This document shows, in pieces, positions 53,645-62,616 of a stretch of 64,000 bases of DNA. The stretch is from Candidatus Obscuribacterales bacterium (GTDB taxonomy: Bacteria > Cyanobacteriota > Vampirovibrionia > Obscuribacterales > Obscuribacteraceae). The notes under the pieces are model-generated. The model was not told where the DNA came from. It ran no database searches and worked only from the letters and a program-made list of their open reading frames with translations. The stretch covers positions 2,046,001 to 2,110,000 of the forward strand of contig JAHBVO010000001.1 in the NCBI GenBank assembly GCA_019637435.1, given 5' to 3'. A program made the position numbers and the translations under genes. Positions within the stretch are counted from its first letter, which is position 1, and each line of letters opens with the position of its first letter.

Positions 53645-55924
53645 TTACGCGGTTACAGGTTTAGCCTTCTTCTTGATCAAGTTGAGAGCGCTGCCTTCTT
53701 TGAACCATTCGATTTGTTCTTCGGTGAAGGTGTGCTTCAATTCGATCTTCTCTTCGCTGCCGTCTTCGTGCGTAAGAACCATCGTCACCGGCTTGTTAAC
53801 GGCTAGTTTGTCGAGGTCTACGACGCTGAGGAAATCGGTCGCTTTGATTTTGTCATAGTCGGCCGGATTCGCGAATGTGAATGCCAGGATGCCTTGTTTT
53901 TTGAGGTTGGTTTCGTGAATACGTGCGAAGCTCTTCACGACCACGGCTTTGCAGCCCAGGAAGCGAGGTGACATCGCGGCGTGTTCGCGGCTGGAGCCTT
54001 CTCCGTAGTTCTCGTCGCCGACAACTATCCAGCCCATTCCTTCTTTCTTGTAGTGTCTTGCTGCTTCCGGAACGGTCTTGACCTTCTTATCAATGATATC
54101 AGTTACGGTGCCAGGTTCACCACCGAAAGCGTTGATGGCGCCGATGAACATGTTGTCGCTGATTCTATCGAGATGCCCTCTATATCGCAGCCACGGTCCG
54201 GCAGGAGAAATATGGTCAGTCGTGCATTTGCCTTTTGCCTTGAGTAGCAGGGGCAACTTGACGTAATCTTTTCCGTCCCACGCTTTGAACGGTTCGAGCA
54301 ATTGGAGTCGCTCGCTGTTCGGGTCAACTTTAACTTGAATGGAAGAACCGTCTTTTGCGGGCTCGACGTAGCCGGCGTCTTCAGAGATGAAACCTTGAGC
54401 AGGCAGTTCTGAAGATTCCGGTTGTTCCAGTTTTACCTCTTTGCCGTCAGCCGTTTTCAACGTGTCCTTCAAAGGATTGAATGACAATCTTCCTGCAATT
54501 GCAAGGGCGGTTACGATCTCAGGACTTGCGATGAACGCGTTGGTCTCTGGGTTTCCATCGTTACGCTTTTGAAAGTTTCTGTTGAACGAAGTGATGATCG
54601 AGTTCTTTTCACCCTGTTTAATATCATCACGCTTCCATTGACCGATGCATGGGCCGCAAGCGTTGGCTAGAACAGTTCCGCCGATGCTCTCCAGCGTTTC
54701 GAGCTGTCCGTCTCGTTTGATCGTCTGGTGGATTTGCTCGGAACCCGGTGTGATCAAATAGCCGCATTCAGCTTTTAAACCGTGTTGCGCTGCTTGTTTT
54801 GCCACGTTGGCTGCGCGAGTCATGTCCTCGTAAGAGGAGTTGGTGCAGCTTCCGATCAATGCACAGGTGAGTTCATCCGGATAGCCGTTTTTCTTCACAT
54901 CTTCAGCGAGTTGCGAAATCGGTCTTGCCAGATCTGGTGTGTGTGGTCCGACAACATATGGTTCTAAGGTGTCGAGATCGATTTCAACTATTTGATCGAA
55001 ATACTTTTCCGGATCGCTTTCGATTTCAGGATCGGCAACCAGATATTCAGCGAATTCGTCACACAGGTCGGCGACGGCTTTACGCTCGGTGGCGATCAGG
55101 TAGCGCGCCATGCGCTCGTCATAGGGGAAAATTGAAGTGGTTGCTCCGAGTTCCGCACCCATGTTGGTGATGGTGCCTTTACCGGTGCAGCTCAGTGACT
55201 TGGTGCCGCTGCCGAAGTACTCGATAATTGCACCGGTACCGCCTTTTACGGTCAGGATGCCGGCGAGCTTCAGGATCACGTCTTTCGGAGACGTCCAGCC
55301 ATTGAGCGTTCCTTTCAAATGAACACCGATCTTCTTGGGCCATCTTACGCCCCAGGGTTCGCCAACCATTACGTCTACGGCATCTGCGCCGCCAACACCA
55401 ATGGCGATCATGCCTAAACCGCCTGCATTAGGAGTATGCGAGTCGGTTCCGATCATCATGCCGCCCGGGAATGCATAGTTTTCGAGGACAACCTGGTGAA
55501 TGATACCTGCGCCCGGCTTCCAGAAGCCGATGCCGTGTTTGGCGCTTGCGGAACTCAAGAAGTCATAGACTTCCTTGTTGTCCTGTAAAGCCTGGTCCAT
55601 ATCCTTGTCTGCGCCGACGCGGGCCTGAATAAGGTGGTCACAGTGGACTGTCGAGGGGACTTGAGCCTGATCGATTTGCGCTTGCATGAATTGCAGGAGT
55701 GCCATTTGGGCCGTTGCGTCTTGCATCGCAACACGGTCAGGGCGCAGGAAAGCGTATGTAGTGCCGCCTTCCGGGATGCCTTCTTCGGGCCATCTATCGA
55801 GGTGAGCGGTGAGAATCTTCTCTGTGAGCGTTAAAGGGCGATTGTATTTCTTTTTTGCCTCGCGATATTTTTCAACGCGAGATTTGTAGAACTGTTTGTA
55901 CTGCTCGTTTGTTAACTTTGCCAT
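53645..55924 (-). CDS. acnA: aconitate hydratase, mitochondrial type
   Basis: 759 residues. It interconverts citrate and isocitrate in the TCA cycle. The shorter length and the opening [20 protein letters not shown] place it with the mitochondrial-type aconitases rather than the roughly 890-residue AcnA or AcnB. The [4Fe-4S] ligands are the cysteine in [13 protein letters not shown] and the pair in [11 protein letters not shown]. Other active-site stretches are [13 protein letters not shown], the [13 protein letters not shown] loop and the swivel-domain [19 protein letters not shown] is upstream of the ATG. The symbol is given by function, since naming of this class varies. Confidence 0.93.
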   Translation of the reverse strand: MAKLTNEQYKQFYKSRVEKYREAKKKYNRPLTLTEKILTAHLDRWPEEGIPEGGTTYAFLRPDRVAMQDATAQMALLQFMQAQIDQAQVPSTVHCDHLIQARVGADKDMDQALQDNKEVYDFLSSASAKHGIGFWKPGAGIIHQVVLENYAFPGGMMIGTDSHTPNAGGLGMIAIGVGGADAVDVMVGEPWGVRWPKKIGVHLKGTLNGWTSPKDVILKLAGILTVKGGTGAIIEYFGSGTKSLSCTGKGTITNMGAELGATTSIFPYDERMARYLIATERKAVADLCDEFAEYLVADPEIESDPEKYFDQIVEIDLDTLEPYVVGPHTPDLARPISQLAEDVKKNGYPDELTCALIGSCTNSSYEDMTRAANVAKQAAQHGLKAECGYLITPGSEQIHQTIKRDGQLETLESIGGTVLANACGPCIGQWKRDDIKQGEKNSIITSFNRNFQKRNDGNPETNAFIASPEIVTALAIAGRLSFNPLKDTLKTADGKEVKLEQPESSELPAQGFISEDAGYVEPAKDGSSIQVKVDPNSERLQLLEPFKAWDGKDYVKLPLLLKAKGKCTTDHISPAGPWLRYRGHLDRISDNMFIGAINAFGGEPGTVTDIIDKKVKTVPEAARHYKKEGMGWIVVGDENYGEGSSREHAAMSPRFLGCKAVVVKSFARIHETNLKKQGILAFTFANPADYDKIKATDFLSVVDLDKLAVNKPVTMVLTHEDGSEEKIELKHTFTEEQIEWFKEGSALNLIKKKAKPVTA

Positions 55925-56063
55925 TGTATTCGCCTTTATTCGCCTTCGCCTTACAACCGTTAGAGATTGGCGCTATGCGCTGCTCTCAAGCTGATCGCAG
56001 TCACCAGTGATAGGTCGCGAAAACCTAACTAATGGCAACCTGTCTGACTTATCAGCACCTTAA

Positions 56064-56072
56064 ATTTTACCA
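56064..56072 (-). promoter_or_regulatory. candidate extended -10 promoter of aconitase
   Basis: TGGTAAAAT on the minus strand, a TGn-extended -10 with five of six consensus matches, about 140 bases before the aconitase start. No -35 match. Confidence 0.35.
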
Positions 56073-56198
56073 GAAGCAGGCGTTAACGGTTTCTATTTAA
56101 AGGATTGATGACGGCTCATCGAGGGAGCTAGTCAGACGATTGCCTAATGTGTAATCTTGTGAAACCATTTGCAGGTGTTTCCTTTGCAGGAGCAAATT

Positions 56199-56930
56199 AT
56201 GCTTCCCCTGGATAGCCCCGTCTGGAATGATCTTGAGTGCGCCCGCGGTTCGGCCGGACATATACCAGCTTTGATTAGAAGAGTTTGTGACCCCTCGCTG
56301 CTTGAAAGCGAAGTAAAAGCCAGCTGGGCTGAGGTCTGGGAGAATCTTTGCCATAGCGACAGCGTTTACGCCGCAACCTACGCTGCTGTACCGCACCTTG
56401 CATGCGTATTGAAGGGGAATCTTGATTCGCGCTTGGAGCTGCTTTTATTCTCAGGTCGCGTTCTGGGCTTCGGACAGCTTGTCGGTAAGCCCTTGTCCGT
56501 CAAGCTGGTTGAGGGTTTCTCGCAGGTAGTGGATAAGATTGCAGCAGAAAGCGCTGCGATCGTGCGAGAAGCCAGAGAGCAAAATCTTCTGACCCGCTAT
56601 CCGTCGACCCAACTTATTCAATCCACTCTCGCGCTCAACTTCGGCTGCGATCCGGTTGTTCAATTAATTCAATCAATTATCGATGACAATTTGGAAATCG
56701 AAGTGGTTTGCCCAGGTTGCGACGATCCTAACAAGGTTTTAGTTGATGAACTTCAGAGCGCAAATACAAACGTCGAAACATCGGCGGACGATGATTCCGT
56801 CACAGCAGGTATGACGCTAGCAAACGAACTGGGAGACGTATCACTGGAAAAGCGCATTGCCAAATTGCGCTCGACCGTCAAGTGTAAAAGTTGTGATGTC
56901 GAGTTTGCGATGTACGACGGTTATGTCTAG
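56199..56930 (+). CDS. hypothetical protein with C-terminal zinc-binding motif
   Basis: 243 residues from ATG 56199, with AGGAG six bases upstream. The N-terminal 150 residues are helical (SVYAATYAAVPHLACVLK), in the style of HEAT-like proteins sometimes found as immunity partners. The C-terminus has two Cys pairs (CPGCDD and later CKSC) that could hold zinc. Function not recognised. Confidence 0.62.
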   Translation: MLPLDSPVWNDLECARGSAGHIPALIRRVCDPSLLESEVKASWAEVWENLCHSDSVYAATYAAVPHLACVLKGNLDSRLELLLFSGRVLGFGQLVGKPLSVKLVEGFSQVVDKIAAESAAIVREAREQNLLTRYPSTQLIQSTLALNFGCDPVVQLIQSIIDDNLEIEVVCPGCDDPNKVLVDELQSANTNVETSADDDSVTAGMTLANELGDVSLEKRIAKLRSTVKCKSCDVEFAMYDGYV

Positions 56931-56950
56931 GATTGCCACTAAAAGTGGTG

Positions 56951-57451
56951 TCATTTCGGTTCGACATCTCGATTGATGATCCAGTGAGCCCCCTTTCGTG
57001 GAAAGGCATAGACGGCCCATTTGAAGTGACGCATGCGAATCTTATGAAATCCCGCATCTCGCATTTCTGCGTATGCGCTGTCGGCACTCCAACCATCGCG
57101 GGCCATGCGATAGAAGGCAATGAGCATGCCGGTTCGATCTGCCCCGTGCTTACAGTGTAGAAATATTGGATAGTGCGAAGGATCGTCGACAATGCTGAAA
57201 AACTTCTCGATCTCGTCGTGCTTTGGAAGGATCCAGTACGTAAGCGGCAGATATATGAATCTCATCCCAAGTTCTTCTGCTCTGCGTTGTTCTTCCTCAA
57301 TGGCCGAAGAATTCCATCGCAAGCATACGATGGTTTTGATGCCAGCGTCTTTCAGTTCAACGAGTTGCTCCAGGTCTGGTTGACCACCGCGGTAAAACCA
57401 TTCGTTGACGACGCGGAAGTTCTTAATTGTTAGTTGCGATTTCTCCAGCAT
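56951..57451 (-). CDS. dual-specificity/tyrosine protein phosphatase-like protein
   Basis: 166 residues with the cysteine-phosphatase P-loop HCKHGADRTG (C-x5-R) at about 100-110, preceded by WFYRGGQPDLEQL and IKTIVCLRW, as in small bacterial and eukaryotic-like dual-specificity phosphatases. It would remove phosphate from protein tyrosine/serine or from a small phospho-compound. No signal peptide, so cytoplasmic. Convergent with the neighbour at 56199 and separated from it by 20 bases. Confidence 0.85.
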   Translation of the reverse strand: MLEKSQLTIKNFRVVNEWFYRGGQPDLEQLVELKDAGIKTIVCLRWNSSAIEEEQRRAEELGMRFIYLPLTYWILPKHDEIEKFFSIVDDPSHYPIFLHCKHGADRTGMLIAFYRMARDGWSADSAYAEMRDAGFHKIRMRHFKWAVYAFPRKGAHWIINRDVEPK

Positions 57452-57532
57452 TTACCGGTGAGGATGGTCGAGACTCTGCCATAAAAATTCTAACCGCTAT
57501 CGCCTAGTCTCGCAATTGCCGGCGCCCTGGTT

Positions 57533-58987
57533 TCACCGTGATGGTTTGAGCATCTCCATCAACGTCTCACGAGCAACTTCAAGCTGTCTTTCATAGCCGG
57601 ACTGGTCCAGGGATTTGTTTTCGATTTCAACGTCGGGTGTGACGCCGACGCCTTCTAAACGTACACCGCCGATGGTGCCATCTAGAACAGCGATATATGC
57701 GGTGCATTTTTCGTCTATCGGAGAAATGCTGCCCGCCACAACTGCTCCAGCCGTTTTAGTTCCCACCAATTTCGCTCTACCCGTTCTTTTCAGGCTGAAG
57801 GAAACCAGCTCTTTTCCGCTGCGACTGCCGTCGTTAATCATAGCCACAATCGGTTTGTCATAGTAGTAGCGAGAGACATTTTTCTTGCCATCTCTACTGA
57901 CGGTAACAAAGTCCGGATATGCTTTTGGGTCTCTGTAAAATCGGTCCAGATCCGTCAGGCTGTTTCCTCCGTATCCATCCCGCAAATCTAAGATTAATCC
58001 GTCAGTGTCTCCCAGTTTTTCCTCCATAATCTCGTCGAGTGCTTCGTAGCTGCGTCGGCCACCGCACCACACGTGTACGTATCCGATTTTCTTGCCATCG
58101 ATCGTAGTCACCGTGACGCTCTTGCGAGTTGCTTTGACGTATGCCGAGTAAAGGTCCGCTTTCTCTGGTTTTATCGAGATAACTTTGGTGATGCCGTCTC
58201 GCTCAATTGTAAGCGCGGAGTTACTGCTTGCGGTATCAAAGAAATTTGAATAACCAACGTAGCCAAGACCGTTGACTTTAAGAATGTGATCTCCTATTTG
58301 CAAACCCGCTTTGGCTGCTGGACTTCCATCGAGGATGTAGCGGACCTGATTATCAGCGTACGGTTTTGTGCCGGTAACAAAACCCACATAGTCGACTTTT
58401 CCTTTAGTCAACCTCTTGTTGAAGTCTGAGAACAGCGCGTGTAAGAAATGGTACATCTCGTCGTTGATTGTCACGAAGTTGCAGTGGCTTGAATTTAAAG
58501 AGGAGAAAGCCACCGACATAGAAGCGCCCAGTTCCGCAAGTGTTTTGCTGTTTACGATCGAGTCGTGTTGTTTCTTCAGTGCCTCCTTCCAGATGCTTTT
58601 GGCAGCTACAGGATCATAGAAGCGTTTGGAAACTGCTTCGTCGACGCGCTCAAGGATCATTTTGTTGTACACGCCATCAACATAGAAAGACTGAGGTAGT
58701 GCGGATGGCGGCTTTGTAAGTGGTAGCGCTTGGTCGGGATGTTGATCCTTCGAGACAGATTGCTTCTTGTCACTCTCTCGAACCTGGTTGCGCTGTTCCT
58801 TCTCTTCATCGTCATCGTCGTCTTCATCATCATCTTCTTCATGTGATTTGACTATATGCGTCCTATCCTTTCGGACTGCTGAAACCGACTTCGGATTGGC
58901 GGCTGAAGCGGGTATTGTGCCGGCGCCGCTGGATGCGCCGACTGACAAGATAAGGAGCAGGTGCAATTTTGTCGCTAATTTTTTCAT
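57533..58987 (-). CDS. secreted S41 family (C-terminal-processing-type) peptidase with PDZ domain
   Basis: 484 residues from ATG 58987 (MKKLATKLHLLL), which begins a signal peptide; an ATG 15 bases earlier is an alternative. After cleavage comes a strongly acidic stretch (mostly Asp and Glu, about residues 45-65) and a Gln/Lys-rich linker. Then an N-terminal cap, a PDZ domain (YILDGSPAAKAGLQIGDHIL) and the S41 core with LILDLRDGYGGNS and the probable catalytic serine in NDGSRSGKELVSFSLK, ending GVTPDVEIEN. Expected periplasmic, cutting C-termini of envelope proteins. Confidence 0.88.
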   Translation of the reverse strand: MKKLATKLHLLLILSVGASSGAGTIPASAANPKSVSAVRKDRTHIVKSHEEDDDEDDDDDEEKEQRNQVRESDKKQSVSKDQHPDQALPLTKPPSALPQSFYVDGVYNKMILERVDEAVSKRFYDPVAAKSIWKEALKKQHDSIVNSKTLAELGASMSVAFSSLNSSHCNFVTINDEMYHFLHALFSDFNKRLTKGKVDYVGFVTGTKPYADNQVRYILDGSPAAKAGLQIGDHILKVNGLGYVGYSNFFDTASSNSALTIERDGITKVISIKPEKADLYSAYVKATRKSVTVTTIDGKKIGYVHVWCGGRRSYEALDEIMEEKLGDTDGLILDLRDGYGGNSLTDLDRFYRDPKAYPDFVTVSRDGKKNVSRYYYDKPIVAMINDGSRSGKELVSFSLKRTGRAKLVGTKTAGAVVAGSISPIDEKCTAYIAVLDGTIGGVRLEGVGVTPDVEIENKSLDQSGYERQLEVARETLMEMLKPSR

Positions 58988-59156
58988 AGGCTCATTTTGC
59001 ATTCAACCCGATAATGATACGACTTCTACTGCTCTAGATATGTGCGGGCGCCAAAGTATATATCAAGCAAGGTAGTGTGGTAATCCGTTTCGACATGCTT
59101 GCTTCGCGGCGTTTCAAATCGCCATCGCTTACAATTCTTGCTGGCGGGAGGCAAGC

Positions 59157-60605
59157 GTGCGGGCAAAACCATCAATATATATTCCAACGCTGTACTTCGC
59201 CGAAGGACTTCCGTACACGATTGTAGCGTTGATGTCGACTGTTTTTTATAAAAACATAGGCGTCTCTAACGCTTTTATCGGTATGACCAGCTTTTTGACT
59301 CTGCCCTGGACATTAAAGTTTCTCTGGTCTCCGTTTGTCGACATCTACGGAACGAAACGGAAGTGGGTACTGGTAGCACAGGCGGTGCTCGGGTGCATAG
59401 CCCTTCTTCTGATAGGTGCCGTTTTCCTGCCCGATGCCGAATATGTCAGCCTGGTCATATTTTTCATTATGGCATTGGCTTCTGCGACTCATGATGTCGC
59501 AATCGACGGCTATTATCTGGATGTTTTGAATAAGGAACAGCAGGCGTTCTACGTCGGCGTCAGAAACGCGGCTTACAAGGTCGCATGGCTGTCAGGGTCA
59601 GGCGGTCTTGTGTTTCTGGCGGGCAGTTTGGCTGAGAGCACCTCACTTGGTGTCAAAGGTGGATGGGCCGTTTCCTTTGCCGTCGGCGCTGCACTCCTTC
59701 TAATCTGTGCTGCATTTCATACTTTTGCTCTGCCTGAGCCCAAAACCGCAGCGACTACAAAAGAGGGGGCAGTGCATCTCTCACCGAAAGAATTCTTTTC
59801 GGTGCTTTCAACATGGTTGAACCAGCCTTGCATTGCGATTGTTGTTTTCTACATTCTGATTTTCAGGCTCGGGGACGCCTTGATGCTGAAGATGGCACAG
59901 CCGTTTCTCCTTGATCCGATAGCAAAAGGAGGCCTGGCGATTTCGACAGCGGATGTCGGCATTATTTATGGAACGGTCGGGATGCTCTTCCTGTTGGCGG
60001 GCGGTATCATCGGCGGTGCATTAGTTTCTAAATACGGATTAAGAAAATGCTTGCTTCCTACGGCATTGATTCAAAACAGCGCAATTACGCTGTATTGGTG
60101 GCTGGCGCTGGCAAAACCGGCTGGATCTGTTAATGTGCTCGGTTTTCCGCTTACTGAGATGTTGAGCAAAATGACCGATAACCCCGACGTGCTCCGTTGG
60201 TTTGACGCGCGACTCTTGCTTACGATCTCCGTCAATTCCGTTGAGCAATTTGCTTATGGTCTTGGTACCGCAGCGTACACTGTATTTCTGTTGAGTACGG
60301 TTCGGTCCGAATACAAAGCGGCTCATTATGCGATCGCGACGGCTATTATGGCGTTTGGTGTCATGATTCCCGGATTCATAAGCGGCTGGTTGCAGGAATC
60401 ACTCGGATACGAGCGATTTTTCTTGATCAGTTTCATTGCGTCTTTGCCGGGAATGGCTGCGATTTTTGCATTGCCACTGGATAATTCTTCGGCTTCGGAG
60501 GCTGAGGAAATCGTCTCGAAAGAGAAGATTGTTGGGGGACTGAAGCCTGCGCCCGTCGCCGAAAAAGCAGAAAGTTTTGACCAAACAAAGGACTCAGAAG
60601 TTTAA
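59157..60605 (+). CDS. AmpG-like MFS permease
   Basis: 482 residues, about 12 membrane helices. GTG start with GGGAGG upstream. The N-terminus (IYIPTLYFAEGLPYTIVALM), FLTLPWTLKFLWSPFVD, and the helix-4/5 region SATHDVAIDGYYLDVL match the PAT/AmpG transporter family, which imports muropeptides or acetyl-CoA. A charged cytoplasmic tail follows the last helix. Peptidoglycan-fragment recycling is plausible (nanE lies far upstream in the same window), but the substrate is unproven. Confidence 0.87.
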   Translation: MRAKPSIYIPTLYFAEGLPYTIVALMSTVFYKNIGVSNAFIGMTSFLTLPWTLKFLWSPFVDIYGTKRKWVLVAQAVLGCIALLLIGAVFLPDAEYVSLVIFFIMALASATHDVAIDGYYLDVLNKEQQAFYVGVRNAAYKVAWLSGSGGLVFLAGSLAESTSLGVKGGWAVSFAVGAALLLICAAFHTFALPEPKTAATTKEGAVHLSPKEFFSVLSTWLNQPCIAIVVFYILIFRLGDALMLKMAQPFLLDPIAKGGLAISTADVGIIYGTVGMLFLLAGGIIGGALVSKYGLRKCLLPTALIQNSAITLYWWLALAKPAGSVNVLGFPLTEMLSKMTDNPDVLRWFDARLLLTISVNSVEQFAYGLGTAAYTVFLLSTVRSEYKAAHYAIATAIMAFGVMIPGFISGWLQESLGYERFFLISFIASLPGMAAIFALPLDNSSASEAEEIVSKEKIVGGLKPAPVAEKAESFDQTKDSEV

Positions 60606-60998
60606 ACAGTTCCTCGTCCGGACTCATCTGGTGTCGCATCTGGTGCATAGTTAACTTTGAAGTTCGAGCATTTAAGCGTAGCGAAGAGCTTGCCGGTATT
60701 GTGAGTTGTGACCAGCTAGCGACGGGCGTGTGATCGAAAGGACGTTTCGGCTAGCCTTCGAAGACCCTTTTGACGTTCCGTGTATCCGTTCTGGAAAAAC
60801 TGCGAAAGATTGATTCAGCCAGCATCTAGAGCGTTCAGAAGTGGAAGGGATTGGCACGTTAAGGATGTCTAATAGCTGAAACAGACGTATAATTCCCATT
60901 GACATCTTATATTTGTACTCTTACTCTCGAAGGAGTAATCTGGCCCTACGCCGCTGTGGCCGCGGTGAGCCAGCTGAGAATTCAGGTGAGGGGACTAA
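60606..60998. other. non-coding leader region of the TPR gene
   Basis: 393 bases without a supported gene. TATAAT at 60888-60893 is a likely -10 box (poor -35), giving a leader of about 105 bases. A TTGACA at 60899-60904 lacks a good partner. GAGGGG just before the ATG at 60999 is the ribosome site. Confidence 0.4.
60888..60893 (+). promoter_or_regulatory. candidate -10 box for the TPR gene at 60999
   Basis: Perfect TATAAT preceded by CG; the base stretch at -35 does not match consensus. It is the only consensus -10 in the interval. Confidence 0.35.
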
Positions 60999-61832
60999 AT
61001 GAAACGTTGGCACAAAACATTGATGGTTGCGATATTCGCAGGAGTCTGCGCAGGCACGCTACCCGCCCTTGCAGTAACTGATTTTGAACGAGGGAATGAC
61101 TTGTACGCGAAGGGGCAGTACAGAGCAGCTGTCGACGCATATGTCGATGCGATCTGCGCAACACCGAAGTCCTATATTCCGCACTACCAGCTGGGCAACA
61201 CGTACATGAAGCTGGGACGCTTACAGGAAGCTCAAACCGAGTACGAAATGTGTCTTGAGATGTATCCTGACGCGAAGACGAAAGCTAATACGAGAAAGGC
61301 TCTAGCTTATATCACAGGTTCTCCTCGGGGAAATGCTGCCGTGTCGCCGTCTGCTGAGGACAATGCGGTCAGGCTGGACCAAGATTTGGCTTCGGCTGCT
61401 GAGAAAATGCTTCAAGCTGACAACAAGAGAATCGAGCAGAAGCGACAGGCAATCGAAAAAGCTGGCGAGAAGCAGTCCGAACAGATCAAGGCAAATGTGA
61501 AGACGGAAATCGAGCAGCTTCGGGCAGTTGCTCCCGCCTACCGCATTGATTACGAAAAGAACGACCGAGTCGGATACGTGCCGGTTGAGGTCGAACGGGC
61601 TCTGAGCGAACGAGCCGAGGCGAATGCCAAGAAAGCGATCGAGATGGCAAATGAGAAGGCCAAAAATCTTCCCGAGTCTAACGCAGCTGATACCGCAGAT
61701 GGTTTGAGAAGTCAGATCTACAATCGCGGCAATTCGAACGTGAGATTGAGCCCCGTAGGCACGAATGTCTATGTACGTAACTATCAAACCGGCGGTGGAA
61801 AAGTTGCCGACACCGGCAATGGTACGAAGTAG
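60999..61832 (+). CDS. secreted TPR protein
   Basis: 277 residues with a signal peptide (TLMVAIFAGVCAGTLPALA). Two TPR units follow (GNDLYAKGQYRAAVDAYVDA, YQLGNTYMKLGRLQEAQTEY), then a long charged coiled-coil-like stretch rich in Glu, Lys and Gln, and a Gly-rich end. GAGGGG precedes the ATG, and a strong intrinsic terminator lies 28 bases past the stop, so it is likely a single-gene unit. Probably periplasmic. Confidence 0.8.
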   Translation: MKRWHKTLMVAIFAGVCAGTLPALAVTDFERGNDLYAKGQYRAAVDAYVDAICATPKSYIPHYQLGNTYMKLGRLQEAQTEYEMCLEMYPDAKTKANTRKALAYITGSPRGNAAVSPSAEDNAVRLDQDLASAAEKMLQADNKRIEQKRQAIEKAGEKQSEQIKANVKTEIEQLRAVAPAYRIDYEKNDRVGYVPVEVERALSERAEANAKKAIEMANEKAKNLPESNAADTADGLRSQIYNRGNSNVRLSPVGTNVYVRNYQTGGGKVADTGNGTK

Positions 61833-61860
61833 TCACCGTTTCTGATTGTGAGAGCATTTA

Positions 61861-61889
61861 ACGGCACCATATCTGGTGCCGTTTTTTTT
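61861..61889 (+). terminator. intrinsic terminator
   Basis: ACGGCACCA-TATC-TGGTGCCGT, a perfect nine-pair stem with a four-base loop, running directly into eight T residues (61882-61889). It ends the TPR gene message. Confidence 0.93.
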
Positions 61890-61980
61890 GAACATATTTA
61901 GGCTGGTTTTAGTTACCCTCTGCTCGAGTAAGTTGCCCAAAATTCGTGGAGTTGAGCAGGCTCCGTATTCATTTGGATTG

Positions 61981-62466
61981 TCAGTCCAACGCTTCCATGA
62001 TGTCTTTTACTGTCGCGTTTAAAGATTGCCCGGCATCAACGACAATGGCATTATGCGGCTCTTCGAGCGTCTGGAACTGACTTTTCAGCAGCGATGGGTT
62101 CATAAATTCATGGCGGCGATGCGCGAGCCGCTTTTCCAAAATCGCAGGTGAGACCTTCAGGAACACAAAGATTGGTTTGGACCCCTCAGTACCCGCGAGG
62201 ATTTGGCGGTAGGCCTCTTTTAAGGCTGAACATGCTAGAACTAAACTTGTACCGGCTTGTCTATGCGCTGATATCAATTCTGCCAGAGATTGCAGCCATG
62301 GCTGGCGGTCCTCATCCGTCAGGGGAATTCCGGAGTGCATTTTTGCTTTGTTGTCAGCAGAGTGAAAGTCGTCAGCATCGATGAAGTCGCACAACAGACG
62401 CTGAGCGAGTCTCTTTCCTACCGAGGTTTTGCCGCTCCCCGAAACGCCCATCACAACGATGATCAC
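61981..62466 (-). CDS. gntK: gluconokinase
   Basis: 161 residues. It phosphorylates gluconate to 6-phosphogluconate with ATP. Markers: P-loop MGVSGSGKTSVGKRLA, DFIDADDFHSADNKAKM, GIPLTDEDRQPWL, ACSALKEAYRQIL and FLKVSPAILEKRLAHRRHEF, with the usual NPSLLKSQF and TLEEP ending. GTG start at 62466 with AGGA six to seven bases upstream. Alone on its strand; no gluconate transporter adjacent. Confidence 0.94.
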   Translation of the reverse strand: MIIVVMGVSGSGKTSVGKRLAQRLLCDFIDADDFHSADNKAKMHSGIPLTDEDRQPWLQSLAELISAHRQAGTSLVLACSALKEAYRQILAGTEGSKPIFVFLKVSPAILEKRLAHRRHEFMNPSLLKSQFQTLEEPHNAIVVDAGQSLNATVKDIMEALD

Positions 62467-62616
62467 GCTATTTCCTGCTGGCCGCCGAACTATGCTTCAA
62501 TGATACACAATTAGGTTTAATCTCTTATAGGGCGAGGGTAAGAAGTAATCTAAGTGGACTGTGGAACCCGGTGCTACGGTAAGGCACCAAATACGATATC
62601 AAGCCCGGAGATTGAC

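Noticed and set aside
60899..60927. TTGACA followed by TACTCT as a promoter
   Set aside because: The -10 match is poor; TATAAT at 60888-60893 just upstream is the better candidate.
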